A stretch of 13,298 nt of DNA, taken from Deltaproteobacteria bacterium (GTDB taxonomy: Bacteria > Desulfobacterota > Dissulfuribacteria > Dissulfuribacterales > QOAL01). Below are positions 1 to 6,563 of the stretch, in pieces. Each line of letters begins with the position of its first letter. Positions within the stretch are counted from its first letter, which is position 1. The notes beneath the pieces were generated by a model. That model was not told where the DNA came from. It ran no database searches and worked only from the letters and a program-made list of their open reading frames with translations. The position numbers were made by a program, and so were the translations under genes. Location of the stretch: assembly GCA_026988585.1 (NCBI GenBank), contig JALSKY010000183.1:1-13298 (forward strand), read 5' to 3'.

Positions 1-467
1 TGATTCTAAGCAGTCAAACACTTATCCTTGTTTATGGATTGATCATTTTGGGTATTACCCTGCTCTCCGGTTACCAGTATGCTGCAGCAGCTCTCCCCGG
101 TCTGTTACAGGCCGGACTGAAGGCTGTTGGCAGCCTGACGCTATCAGTAGCTCCTCCGTTGATGGCCCTTGTTCTGCTGCCAACAGCAGGAACAGGTGAA
201 AAATTATGGGTAGCTCTGATCCTTGCAGTTGAGTTTGCGGTTCAGGGGCTGGATATGTGGGCAGGTTCTCAAGGGAGAATGGATATCTCCATGCTCAAGA
301 GAATGGTTCTTGCTCCCATAGTGCTGTTATTTATGTCGGGTGGGCTGCTGGGTTTTCTGGATGTCTCCATGGTGTTGAGAGGATATGCTGCTCTCATGTC
401 CCTCTATCTTTTTCTGGATATCTATCTGCACAGGGCCCTGTTTCTCGGAAGGGAAGGGGGTAAATAA
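1..467 (+). CDS. Polytopic membrane protein of unknown function, 5' end cut off
   Basis: The reading frame is open from base 3 to the TAA at 465-467 with no in-frame stop before it, so the gene begins left of the window. The TTG at 39 is therefore probably an internal codon. About 154 residues are visible. They are very hydrophobic, with roughly four to five membrane segments separated by short loops, and end in a basic tail (HRALFLGREGGK). I see no catalytic motif or recognisable family signature. The next gene starts about 100 bases downstream on the same strand. It could be the C-terminal part of a transporter or a small integral membrane protein; the family is not recognised. Coding status rests on the long open frame and membrane-like composition. 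Confidence 0.6.
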   Translation, partial: ILSSQTLILVYGLIILGITLLSGYQYAAAALPGLLQAGLKAVGSLTLSVAPPLMALVLLPTAGTGEKLWVALILAVEFAVQGLDMWAGSQGRMDISMLKRMVLAPIVLLFMSGGLLGFLDVSMVLRGYAALMSLYLFLDIYLHRALFLGREGGK

Positions 468-482
468 GAGAGGGCTATGACT

Positions 483-538
483 CTTGCCGGGCCGGATTTC
501 AGGCAAGTTGTCTTCTCTGTCAGGCTCTGTCTTGCCTG
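483..538 (+). other. Two mutually exclusive hairpins in the gap before dgt
   Basis: CTTGCC (483-488) can pair with GGCAAG (502-507). The same right arm, extended to CAGGCAAG (500-507), can instead pair perfectly with CTTGCCTG (531-538). The two pairings exclude each other, as in an attenuator, but neither is followed by a clean T-run. A regulatory role is only a possibility. Confidence 0.25.
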
Positions 539-569
539 TAGCCGCTATTCCAGTTATAACCTTTAGCAT

Positions 570-1670
570 ATGTGTGATCAGACCATGTTTAAACACATTG
601 ATGAAACCCTGACAGTGAGGCAGGAGATAGAGTTGAGGGAGAGAATGACCCTGAGCCCTCATGCCTGTCTCAGTGAAAAGACCAGGGGCAGGAGGTTTAA
701 CGCCCCTGAATGCCACATCAGGACATCTTTTCAGCGGGACAGGGACCGGATAGTCTATTCCAAGGCGTTCAGGAGGCTGAAGCATAAGACCCAGGTGTTC
801 CTGTCGCCAATGGGTGACCATTACCGGACCAGGCTTACCCACACCCTGGAGGTGTCGGAGATTGCCCGTACCATAGCCAGGGCATTGAAACTCAATGAAG
901 ATCTGGTAGAAGCTGTAGCCCTTGGACATGACCTGGGGCATACCCCTTTTGGCCATGCCGGAGAGTCTGTGCTGAATGAGATTGTGCCTGGAGGGTTTGC
1001 CCACTGCAGGCAGAGCCTTCGTGTAGTGGATCTCCTGGAAAATGGCGGCAAGGGGTTGAACCTCACCTGGGAGGTGAGGGATGGCATCCTGAAGCACTCA
1101 AAAGGGTTTGGTGATATCATTCCCATGGTGTCTGGCGAGCGTGCCCGTACTGTGGAGGGGCAGGTTGTAAGGATTGCTGATATCATAGCATATCTGAGCC
1201 ATGACCTGGATGATGCCATAAGGAGCGGGGTGATAAAGGGGCAGCAGGTTCCTCCTGAAATAACCAGGGTGCTTGGAGATTCACATGGCCAGAGGATCTC
1301 GGCCATGCTCAAGGATGTGATACGGTCCACGCAGGTCACGCCTGAAAAGATGGAATTGGCCATAAGCGGGGAGATGATGGAGACCATGCTGGCTCTCAGG
1401 GCATTCCTGTATGAAAATGTCTATAGGGCTCCAAGGGTGCACAGCGAGTTTGAAAAGGCCAGAAAGATCCTTCTGGACCTGTTTGAATATTTCATGAAGC
1501 ATAAGGAGGCCTTTTATCAGGAGCGTTTCAAACTGTTTGAGGAGCAGGTATCATCATCTGAAAGCTCCGTCCCCTATGAGAGGCATGTAAGTGATTTTAT
1601 CGCCGGGATGACCGACAGGTATGCGCAGAACCTCTATGAAAAGATATTCATGCCATCATCTCTGGTCTGA
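570..1670 (+). CDS. dgt: dGTPase-family deoxynucleotide triphosphohydrolase
   Basis: This is an HD-domain dNTP triphosphohydrolase of the Dgt/SAMHD1 superfamily, a cytosolic enzyme that splits dNTPs, typically dGTP, into deoxynucleoside plus triphosphate. The metal-binding HD set is intact: H91 in the RTRLTHT segment, H120-D121 in GHDLGHTPFGH, and D204 in RIADIIAY. The N-terminal family signature is also present: FQRDRDRI near residue 54, then KAFRRLKHKTQVF from residue 65. At 366 residues from the first ATG it matches the shorter bacterial dGTPase-like type rather than the roughly 500-residue E. coli Dgt. The start is uncertain. ATG 570, ATG 588 and GTG 615 all lack a good Shine-Dalgarno sequence, and family N-termini often begin near the RQEIELRER segment, which favours 588 or 615. 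lptD follows closely, so the two may be co-transcribed. The family is clear; exact nucleotide preference cannot be read from sequence. Confidence 0.93.
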   Translation: MCDQTMFKHIDETLTVRQEIELRERMTLSPHACLSEKTRGRRFNAPECHIRTSFQRDRDRIVYSKAFRRLKHKTQVFLSPMGDHYRTRLTHTLEVSEIARTIARALKLNEDLVEAVALGHDLGHTPFGHAGESVLNEIVPGGFAHCRQSLRVVDLLENGGKGLNLTWEVRDGILKHSKGFGDIIPMVSGERARTVEGQVVRIADIIAYLSHDLDDAIRSGVIKGQQVPPEITRVLGDSHGQRISAMLKDVIRSTQVTPEKMELAISGEMMETMLALRAFLYENVYRAPRVHSEFEKARKILLDLFEYFMKHKEAFYQERFKLFEEQVSSSESSVPYERHVSDFIAGMTDRYAQNLYEKIFMPSSLV

Positions 1671-1704
1671 TCAGCATCTCTTTGCAGATGCCAGGCCCAA
1701 ACCT

Positions 1705-3897
1705 ATGGAGGGCAAGGTCTGCCCTGGCAGGCAGTTTCTTGCTGAACTCCTCTCTCTTTGTCTTATGATCCTTGCCGTCCTTTTTGCTCCCTGCCTGTCC
1801 CTGGCATCTTCTTCCGATCCTCCCTGGCAGATCGAGGCGGACCAGTTGGCATTCTATCACGACGCCCAGGTAGTGATTGGAACCGGCAATGTCCGGGCTG
1901 AAAAGGGAAAACTCAGGGTGTTCGCAGACAGGATAGTCTTCGACAGGTTGAAAAACCGGATTCAGGCCTATGGGAATCTGGTTATCCACATGGATCAGGA
2001 CCTGCTCCGTGGTTCCAAGGGCACAATAGATCTCACAACCAAGACAGGCAGTGTGGAGGATGCCTATCTCTTCCTGAAAAGAAACAATATATATGTCACA
2101 GCCAAGAGGATAGAAAAGGTGGGCGTTGAGGAGTACAGGGCTGAAGATGCAACACTTAGCACCTGTCCCCTTCCGAAACAGGCATGGAGGTTCTGGTGCC
2201 GCAACCTCAAGCTGAACATCTCCGGAGATGCCTGGGCAAAACATGCCACGTTCGATCTGAGGACAGTGCCTCTTCTCTACTCTCCTGTCATGTATGTGCC
2301 AATAAACAGGTACAGGAAGACCGGCCTCCTCCTGCCTGAATACACCAATTCCGATCGTCAGGGATTTGGGATAAGTGTCCCTTTCTTTCTTGTGCTTAAC
2401 GACAGCCAGGATATGACCTTCACTGGCCATTACATGTCCAAGAGGGGCTGGCTGCAGGGGGTGGAGTACCGGCACCGTTTCACCCAGGAGAACCGGGCAA
2501 TACTGCAGTACAGCTTTCTCAATGATGAAAAGGCCGATGACGATTACAACGATGATGGCCAGATAAGGGAACGCAGATACAGATGGTGGCTCCGGGGCAA
2601 GATGGACCAGGAGCTTCCAATGGATTTCAAGGCAAAGCTTGATGTAGATCTGGTGAGCGACCGGGACTTCATTACCGAGTTTGATTCTGGCGGCATGAGC
2701 TTTGCCAAGAGCAATGCCGGAATGAAAGGCTTTTTTGGCCGCTCCCTTGCTGAGGCATCCAACGATATCAGGCCCAGTCATGCCCAGATCTACAGGAACG
2801 GCCAGGACAGTTTTCTATCATTTTACGGCAGGTTCAACGATAACCATATTGCAGGGGAGAGGTCTGCCACAGTACAGACCTTGCCAAGCCTCTTTTTTCA
2901 GGGTCTTACCAGCAGGCTCCTGAATACCCCTCTATATTATGATTTTTCAATTGACTATGTGGATTACTGGAGGGACTCCGGTACCAAGGAGAGAAGAGTT
3001 GTTGCCCAGCCATCTCTCTCTCTTCCGGTTGACCTCCTGGGCTGGGGTGATCTGGTTCTGAAGGGCGGGGTAGAGGATTCCCTCTATTACTCCTACGGTG
3101 ATGATCTGAATGGTCAGATCAGTGACAGTGCCAACAAGTTTCGTGTGAATCTGGGGGCAGATCTGAGCAAGACCTTTGCCCGGGTATATGGGAGGGGTGA
3201 TGACGGTCATGGAAGATGGAGGCACTCCATCATGCCCAGGATACGCTATCTCTACAGATCCAACAGCAGTATGGATGACATCCCCAAAATAGACCGGCAG
3301 GATCTTGTTGATAACGCCCACTGGATAAATATATCGCTGCTATCCTTTGTAAGCAGCAGAAATGAAGATGAACCCGGCCATATCCGGTTCCGGGATATCT
3401 TCAGGTTTAACATATCCCAAAACTATTTCATCAAGAGGCAGCCATCCTATGAGATGGCGCTGGATCTGCCTGCAAGGCATTGGTCAGACCTGTTTGGTGA
3501 GATTGAATTTGAGCCCATAAAGAACTTTCTGCTGCGTTATGATACAGCCTATGATCACTATGATCACCGTTTTCGCAAACACAATTTTCATGGGGATATG
3601 ATCTTTGATTTTTTGAACAACAGCAGGCTCTATTTCGATTATCGCTACAGCAGGCTGACGGATGTTGAGACCGGCAATATCGGTGTAGAGGCCCGGGTGA
3701 CCGATGCAATAACCCTCTACTACAACCAGTCGCAAAACTTCCAAACTAATGATGAGGTTCAGTCCAGGTATGGTATAAGATATCAATCCTCCTGCTGGTC
3801 TGTAACAGGAATGGTCACCAACAACGATGATGATACATCCTTCATGGTCTATCTGGAACTTCTCGGGATAGGCGGATGGAGTCCCCCGACAAAGTGA
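1705..3897 (+). CDS. lptD: LPS-assembly outer-membrane protein LptD
   Basis: LptD is the outer-membrane beta-barrel that, with the LptE lipoprotein as plug, inserts lipopolysaccharide into the outer leaflet. From ATG 1705 it is 730 residues, close to E. coli LptD (784). The order is: signal peptide (LLSLCLMILAVLFAPCLSLA, about residues 15-34); an OstA/LptA-like jellyroll beginning at WQIEADQLAFYHDAQ with the typical GTGNV and FADRIVFD segments; then a barrel opening with the characteristic PVMYVPINRYRKTGLLLPEY stretch. Cysteines C154 and C165 in the N-domain and C697 near the C-terminus could form the inter-domain disulfide known from E. coli, though the C-terminal Cys-Cys pair is reduced to one. 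The frame is open from ATG 1621, overlapping dgt by 50 bases, but that start would put about 40 residues before the signal peptide, so 1705, 34 bases after the dgt stop, is preferred. No clear Shine-Dalgarno decides it. Confidence 0.93.
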   Translation: MEGKVCPGRQFLAELLSLCLMILAVLFAPCLSLASSSDPPWQIEADQLAFYHDAQVVIGTGNVRAEKGKLRVFADRIVFDRLKNRIQAYGNLVIHMDQDLLRGSKGTIDLTTKTGSVEDAYLFLKRNNIYVTAKRIEKVGVEEYRAEDATLSTCPLPKQAWRFWCRNLKLNISGDAWAKHATFDLRTVPLLYSPVMYVPINRYRKTGLLLPEYTNSDRQGFGISVPFFLVLNDSQDMTFTGHYMSKRGWLQGVEYRHRFTQENRAILQYSFLNDEKADDDYNDDGQIRERRYRWWLRGKMDQELPMDFKAKLDVDLVSDRDFITEFDSGGMSFAKSNAGMKGFFGRSLAEASNDIRPSHAQIYRNGQDSFLSFYGRFNDNHIAGERSATVQTLPSLFFQGLTSRLLNTPLYYDFSIDYVDYWRDSGTKERRVVAQPSLSLPVDLLGWGDLVLKGGVEDSLYYSYGDDLNGQISDSANKFRVNLGADLSKTFARVYGRGDDGHGRWRHSIMPRIRYLYRSNSSMDDIPKIDRQDLVDNAHWINISLLSFVSSRNEDEPGHIRFRDIFRFNISQNYFIKRQPSYEMALDLPARHWSDLFGEIEFEPIKNFLLRYDTAYDHYDHRFRKHNFHGDMIFDFLNNSRLYFDYRYSRLTDVETGNIGVEARVTDAITLYYNQSQNFQTNDEVQSRYGIRYQSSCWSVTGMVTNNDDDTSFMVYLELLGIGGWSPPTK

Positions 3898-3943
3898 TCT
3901 CTCATATCCCCATGTTTTTCTGATTTTCAGCCCCTTATTCGTG

Positions 3944-3949
3944 TATAAT
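3944..3949 (+). promoter_or_regulatory. Possible -10 element upstream of the 97-residue gene
   Basis: A perfect TATAAT lies in the 172-base gap after lptD, 121 bases before ATG 4071. I see no convincing -35 element at 16-18 bases upstream (the expected place reads TGATTT), so this is a weak promoter call based on the -10 alone. Confidence 0.3.
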
Positions 3950-4070
3950 TCTCCGTGGCTTTATCTATCCAACTGTTGTAAAATATGGACTGAAAAGATT
4001 ATGAAGAACTGCTCCCGCAGGGTCTCTGTTTTCAGGACAGGGGCAACTCTTTGTGGGTATGGAGTAAGAT

Positions 4071-4364
4071 ATGGGAAAAATAGTCAATTTTGCCAAGGGG
4101 GCCAGATCAAGAAACAGGCGGCCCAGAAAACTTGAGGCAATCAAAGAGGAGTTGTTGAAGTATCACGGTATTGATCTGGATCAGTTGATCGCATCTGAAC
4201 CTGCCACTACCCTGACCCTTGAGGAGTTCGAGCTCCTGACTGACCGGATATTGGAGTCCATAGATCTCTTCTGTGAGGAGCATCCCTCTGCTACTGTGCA
4301 CGATGTGCTCTATACCCTGGAGAATGTCAGGGAGATCATAAAGGATACAGTGGAGCCTGACTGA
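4071..4364 (+). CDS. Conserved-looking hypothetical protein, 97 residues
   Basis: ATG 4071 is preceded by GGAG at 4061-4064 with six bases between, a good Shine-Dalgarno that supports this start. The protein has a short basic N-terminus (GKIVNFAKGARSRNRRPRKL) followed by acidic, amphipathic helices (about residues 20-95) and no signal peptide or membrane segment, so it should be cytoplasmic. The basic start could contact nucleic acid or a membrane surface, but that is speculation. It ends 17 bases from the stop of the convergent feoA-like gene. I do not recognise the family and assign no function. Gene status rests on the ribosome binding site and protein-like composition. Confidence 0.7.
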   Translation: MGKIVNFAKGARSRNRRPRKLEAIKEELLKYHGIDLDQLIASEPATTLTLEEFELLTDRILESIDLFCEEHPSATVHDVLYTLENVREIIKDTVEPD

Positions 4365-4381
4365 TCTGTAGCTCAGCCATT

Positions 4382-4612
4382 TTACTGATCCACTCTCTCT
4401 ACCTCTATCTGTTGAGCCTCTTCATGCCGCAGGCTGATATGGTATCCCTTAACCATATATTCAACAGGGTCTTTCAGCGGAGCATACTTTACCACCTCCA
4501 CCTCGGCTCCCTGTATAAATCCCATCTCCAGCAGCCTCTTTTTGAAGGGGCCTGAAGCTGTTATCCTTACCACCCGTCCCTTATCTCCTCTTTTCAGATC
4601 GTCCAGTGTCAT
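4382..4612 (-). CDS. feoA: FeoA-domain protein (ferrous iron transport accessory)
   Basis: This 76-residue protein is a single FeoA domain, an SH3-like barrel. FeoA is a small cytoplasmic partner of the FeoB Fe(II) permease and is thought to modulate its activity. The family pattern is clear: TLDDLKRGDKGRVVRI at the N-terminus, then KRLLEMGFIQGAEVEVVKYAPLKDP, then a C-terminal HISLRHEEAQQIEV. Length fits standalone FeoA (about 75-85 residues). An AGGGA sequence lies just before the ATG on the minus strand. No feoB is seen next to it; its neighbours are a convergent hypothetical gene and a PilZ gene 151 bases upstream. It could therefore serve a distant FeoB or act as an orphan FeoA-like protein. 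No clear Fur box was found upstream. Confidence 0.88.
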   Translation of the reverse strand: MTLDDLKRGDKGRVVRITASGPFKKRLLEMGFIQGAEVEVVKYAPLKDPVEYMVKGYHISLRHEEAQQIEVERVDQ

Positions 4613-4688
4613 GGATCCCTGCCTGTCTTTTATTTCTGTTTTTTATGAGCCCTCAGAGTAACAGATCAGGGGAGAATATCACAGTTGG

Positions 4689-4694
4689 ATTATA
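4689..4694 (-). promoter_or_regulatory. Possible -10 element for the feoA-like gene
   Basis: Read on the minus strand this is TATAAT, 77 bases before the feoA start, in the gap downstream of the PilZ gene. A TTGATG at 4716-4721 could serve as -35, but the spacer would be 21 bases, longer than usual. Weak support. Confidence 0.3.
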
Positions 4695-4763
4695 AGCTCA
4701 AAACCGATGAGGCCCATCAATTTGAGTCCGGAGCTAACAGTTTTTCGATTATTTCGGTTCGTT

Positions 4764-5135
4764 TCAAGTTATTCTTTCCCAATAGGTGGCGCTGATAAAC
4801 TCCCTTATCCCACGGGATTGCTGTTGATCTACATTGAAGAACATTATACCGATCCTATACTTCAGCCTCTCCCTCCTGCACCAGACCACTTTGCCCCTTA
4901 CCTTTGCCGGCGGGTTGGATGGTATGATCAGGGTTATGGGGGTGTTGGGTTCCACCTTTTTGGGGATCTCGAGCCCTGCTCCTCCAAGGCTGAGGTTGAG
5001 CAGTCTGTCAGTAAAGAAGCGGGTGCCATCGCTGAACTCACATTCTATCTCCAAGGGGACACGTTCATGTCTTCTCCAGTATTTTCGCTTGGGGGATTCA
5101 CCACTCATTTGCACTGTTCTCTCCTGAAATCTCAC
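4764..5135 (-). CDS. Single-domain PilZ protein, probable c-di-GMP receptor
   Basis: This 123-residue cytoplasmic protein consists essentially of one PilZ domain. PilZ domains bind cyclic di-GMP and relay it to motility, exopolysaccharide or secretion functions. Both ligand motifs are present: RxxxR as R21-R22-H-E-R25, and [DN]xSxxG as N47-L-S49-L-G-G52. A beta-rich core ends in YRIGIMFFNVD. No membrane or output domain is attached, so it must act through a partner. The start is ambiguous. GTG 5135 has AGGG about six bases upstream; ATG 5108 (residue 10) has AGGAG about 12 bases upstream. Either leaves the domain intact. It lies 1 kb from the riboswitch-like RNA at 6182, which may sense the same messenger. 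Confidence 0.88.
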   Translation of the reverse strand: MRFQERTVQMSGESPKRKYWRRHERVPLEIECEFSDGTRFFTDRLLNLSLGGAGLEIPKKVEPNTPITLIIPSNPPAKVRGKVVWCRRERLKYRIGIMFFNVDQQQSRGIREFISATYWERIT

Positions 5136-5325
5136 GATTAGCCCTGGTCCATTGGATTAGGATTCCTCTCGAGCCCTCTCCCTACATATCGGTAGATGGG
5201 CGTCAGAGGTTCAGGAAGGATGTTCAATTCAATGGAAAGAATGGAAGGAAACAATTTTTTCTGGGCTATCCCGCTGTTTTTTCTGGGCATCAGCTTTCTG
5301 GATAAAACGCTAACAGAATTATCAT

Positions 5326-5347
5326 TTTTTTTTAACTTTTTTTTAAC
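5326..5347 (+). repeat. Tandem 11-bp repeat TTTTTTTTAAC x2
   Basis: TTTTTTTTAAC occurs twice back to back (5326-5336 and 5337-5347). A related GCTAACA lies in the same 11-bp register 22 bases to the left (TAAC at 5311, 5333 and 5344). It sits about 190 bases upstream of the minus-strand PilZ gene. It could be low-complexity DNA or a weak relative of the operator-like array at 10255. Confidence 0.45.
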
Positions 5348-5371
5348 ATTCATCAGGTAAATAATGCGCAA

Positions 5372-5704
5372 CTCAACGGATCATTGAGGCTGGAAATAGA
5401 AATAGAGAATAAGGTGATCTGTTGCCAAAGGAAGCTGCAGATAATGTAACTATTAGGAAAGTAAAACCCGATTCTAAAACCTATCTAACAAACGGGTGTT
5501 ATTTTAAAAGGCATCTCAGCATCATTCATCATTATTGAGGCAGAGAAAGTTACGGGCAAAGATTGTTAAGTTAAAAAAAGTCACTGATGAGCTAAATCTG
5601 TCCCGCAGGTTGAGCCTTGCTGGGCTGCAGGGGTAAATGAACAGGAGATGTAGTCAGGGTTTGGAAGTTGAGGCATAACTCTCAATCCTGACCATGGGAG
5701 ATAG
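5372..5704. other. Intergenic stretch without a gene; short 11-bp spaced TCTAA pair
   Basis: No convincing reading frame or RNA gene is seen here. TCTAAAA at 5473-5479 and TCTAACA at 5484-5490 are direct repeats exactly 11 bp apart, resembling the array at 10255-10309. AGCC/GGCT and TTGAG/CTCAA (5667-5684) can form small hairpins just before the next gene. No clear sigma-70 promoter could be assigned. Confidence 0.4.
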
Positions 5705-5890
5705 ATGTCTCAAGAGCGGAGCACTCAACAGCAGGATGCGAGGCAGGAGAAGCTGGAAGATGTGATACGGTTTCTCCGGGAGGCAAGGGAGAAGAGGTTC
5801 ACCGGATATATCAAGATCAATTTCAGCCAGGGAGGGGTTGGCAGGGTGGAGAGGTTTGAGGAGGTTCAGTTCCGCAGGAAAAACCATTGA
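5705..5890 (+). CDS. Small DUF2292/YezD-like protein
   Basis: A 61-residue cytoplasmic protein with no signal or membrane segment. The N-terminal half is a charged helix (QEKLEDVIRFLREAREKR), and the C-terminal half is a short beta segment, RFTGYIKINFSQGGVGRVER, followed by FEEVQF. This helix plus G-x-V/I-x-I-x-x-x-x-G-x-V-x-x-(I/V)-E layout resembles the DUF2292 (YezD) family of small proteins, whose function is unknown and which are often found near sulfur-metabolism genes. GGGAG at 5696-5700, four bases before ATG, supports the start. It stands alone, with no partner gene within 600 bases on either side. The family call comes from pattern memory, not an alignment. Confidence 0.65.
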   Translation: MSQERSTQQQDARQEKLEDVIRFLREAREKRFTGYIKINFSQGGVGRVERFEEVQFRRKNH

Positions 5891-6181
5891 CCCAGCAATC
5901 ACTGTCGGATCCGGCCTGTAATCTGCTGACAGGAACAGCTTATTTCTGATTAAAACAAGAGATCAATGGGGACCTTGCTGGCCTGTTTGGAGGTACCAGG
6001 AGGCCCTGGTTGCTATATGCCTTGGATTGAGGGGCAGGTTTACCAGCCGCCTGTGCGGTAATGGAGGTGTGATCTTTGGAATGGCACAGGGGAAAGGAGG
6101 TGAGGAGAAGAGACTGTAGCTGACTGTAGCTCAATTTAAGCAGCAATTAGGGTCGTGGCAGCTTAGCAAAGGTTGCCTCTG
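5891..6181 (+). other. Intergenic stretch before the structured RNA; no gene seen
   Basis: No supported reading frame. Visible structure: hairpin ACCAGG (5995-6000)/CCTGGT (6005-6010) with a four-base loop; hairpin CCGC (6047-6050)/GCGG (6055-6058); and a 10-bp tandem repeat GACTGTAGCT at 6112-6121 and 6122-6131. Purine-rich GGAAAGGAGGTGAGGAG at 6091-6107 looks like a strong ribosome binding site but no open frame follows. The promoter for the riboswitch-like RNA should lie here, but no clear -35/-10 pair was found. Confidence 0.4.
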
Positions 6182-6474
6182 GCTTCAGAAAAGGCCAAAA
6201 TCCGGGTAACCGGATGACGGAAAGCCACGGGTCCTCAGGTGGCGGCAGTGCAGTAGATGACAACTTAAGGCAGCGGGAAGAGGCACGTTCACATAAAATG
6301 GGCAGGGTTGCCGGACCAACCGGTTGAGCTGCTGGAACAGCAGCACGGAATGTCAGGCCCATGAAAAGGAGTAGTGCCACAACACTGTGTGAAACCGTGT
6401 AAGATCGCCTTTAATGGTCAAACCTATGGAGACTGCTCATCTGCAAACCCCAGGACAGCCGGGCTGCCTGAAGC
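6182..6474 (+). promoter_or_regulatory. Candidate GEMM-I (cyclic di-GMP-I type) riboswitch with a giant P3 arm
   Basis: Conserved GEMM-I blocks appear in order. P1 is GCUUCA (6182-6187)/UGAAGC (6469-6474) plus GGC (6193-6195)/GCC (6466-6468). P2 is AUCCGG-GUAA-CCGGAU (6200-6215) with the expected GNRA tetraloop. The core is GACGGAAAGCCACGGGUC (6216-6233; the usual form has GACGCAAAGCC). The 3' block is ACAGCCGGGCUGCC (6455-6468). The base of P3, GUCCU (6231-6235)/AGGAC (6452-6456), pairs perfectly. Between these P3 strands lie about 216 bases forming nested helices: GGU/ACC (6238/6447), UGCA..GAUGA/UCAUCUGCA (6249-6260/6437-6445), UUAAGGC/GCCUUUAA (6265/6407), CACGUUCACA/UGUGAA-AC-CGUG (6284/6388), AUGGGC/GCCCAU (6298/6357), and a terminal hairpin GCUGCUG-GAA-CAGCAGC (6328-6344). 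It ends 89 bases before the VPLPA-CTERM gene. AAGC (6471-6474) can alternatively pair with GCUU (6482-6485), ahead of a seven-T run at 6498-6504, but a clear expression platform is not visible. Confidence 0.55.
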
Positions 6475-6563
6475 AAAGTACGCTTGGGAGTTAACGATTT
6501 TTTTAGTGAATTCTTTGAGTCAAATATTTATCCAAAAACTTTGTTTCAGGAGGATAAGATAAA

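Noticed and set aside
327..1097. Long minus-strand open frame opposite dgt
   Set aside because: It lies antisense to a gene with intact HD-domain motifs; its translation has no recognisable family and looks like a reading-frame shadow.
1648..2781. Long minus-strand open frame opposite lptD
   Set aside because: It covers the well-supported lptD N-terminal domain on the other strand and shows no family features.
3941..4135. Plus-strand 64-residue frame ahead of the 97-residue gene
   Set aside because: Overlaps a gene with a clear ribosome binding site; composition is not protein-like.
4707..5141. Plus-strand open frame across the PilZ gene
   Set aside because: The minus-strand frame carries both PilZ motifs; this one has no motif or ribosome binding site.
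5138..5371. Minus-strand 77-residue open frame upstream of the PilZ gene
   Set aside because: TTG start without a good Shine-Dalgarno, lysine-rich start produced by the T-tracts, and no recognisable family.
5584..5590. CTGATGA resembling a hammerhead ribozyme core
   Set aside because: No matching GAAA strand and no three-stem arrangement nearby.
6082..6087. TGGCAC as the -24 element of a sigma-54 promoter
   Set aside because: The expected TTGC at -12 is missing (sequence reads AAAGGA).
6182..6474. Cobalamin riboswitch or group I intron as explanation of the structured leader
   Set aside because: No B12-box pattern and no P/Q/R/S core elements of a group I intron could be found, whereas the GEMM-I blocks fit in order.
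6374..6562. Plus-strand 62-residue frame before the CTERM gene
   Set aside because: It runs through the riboswitch-like 3' half, its start sits in a structured region, and its translation has no family features.
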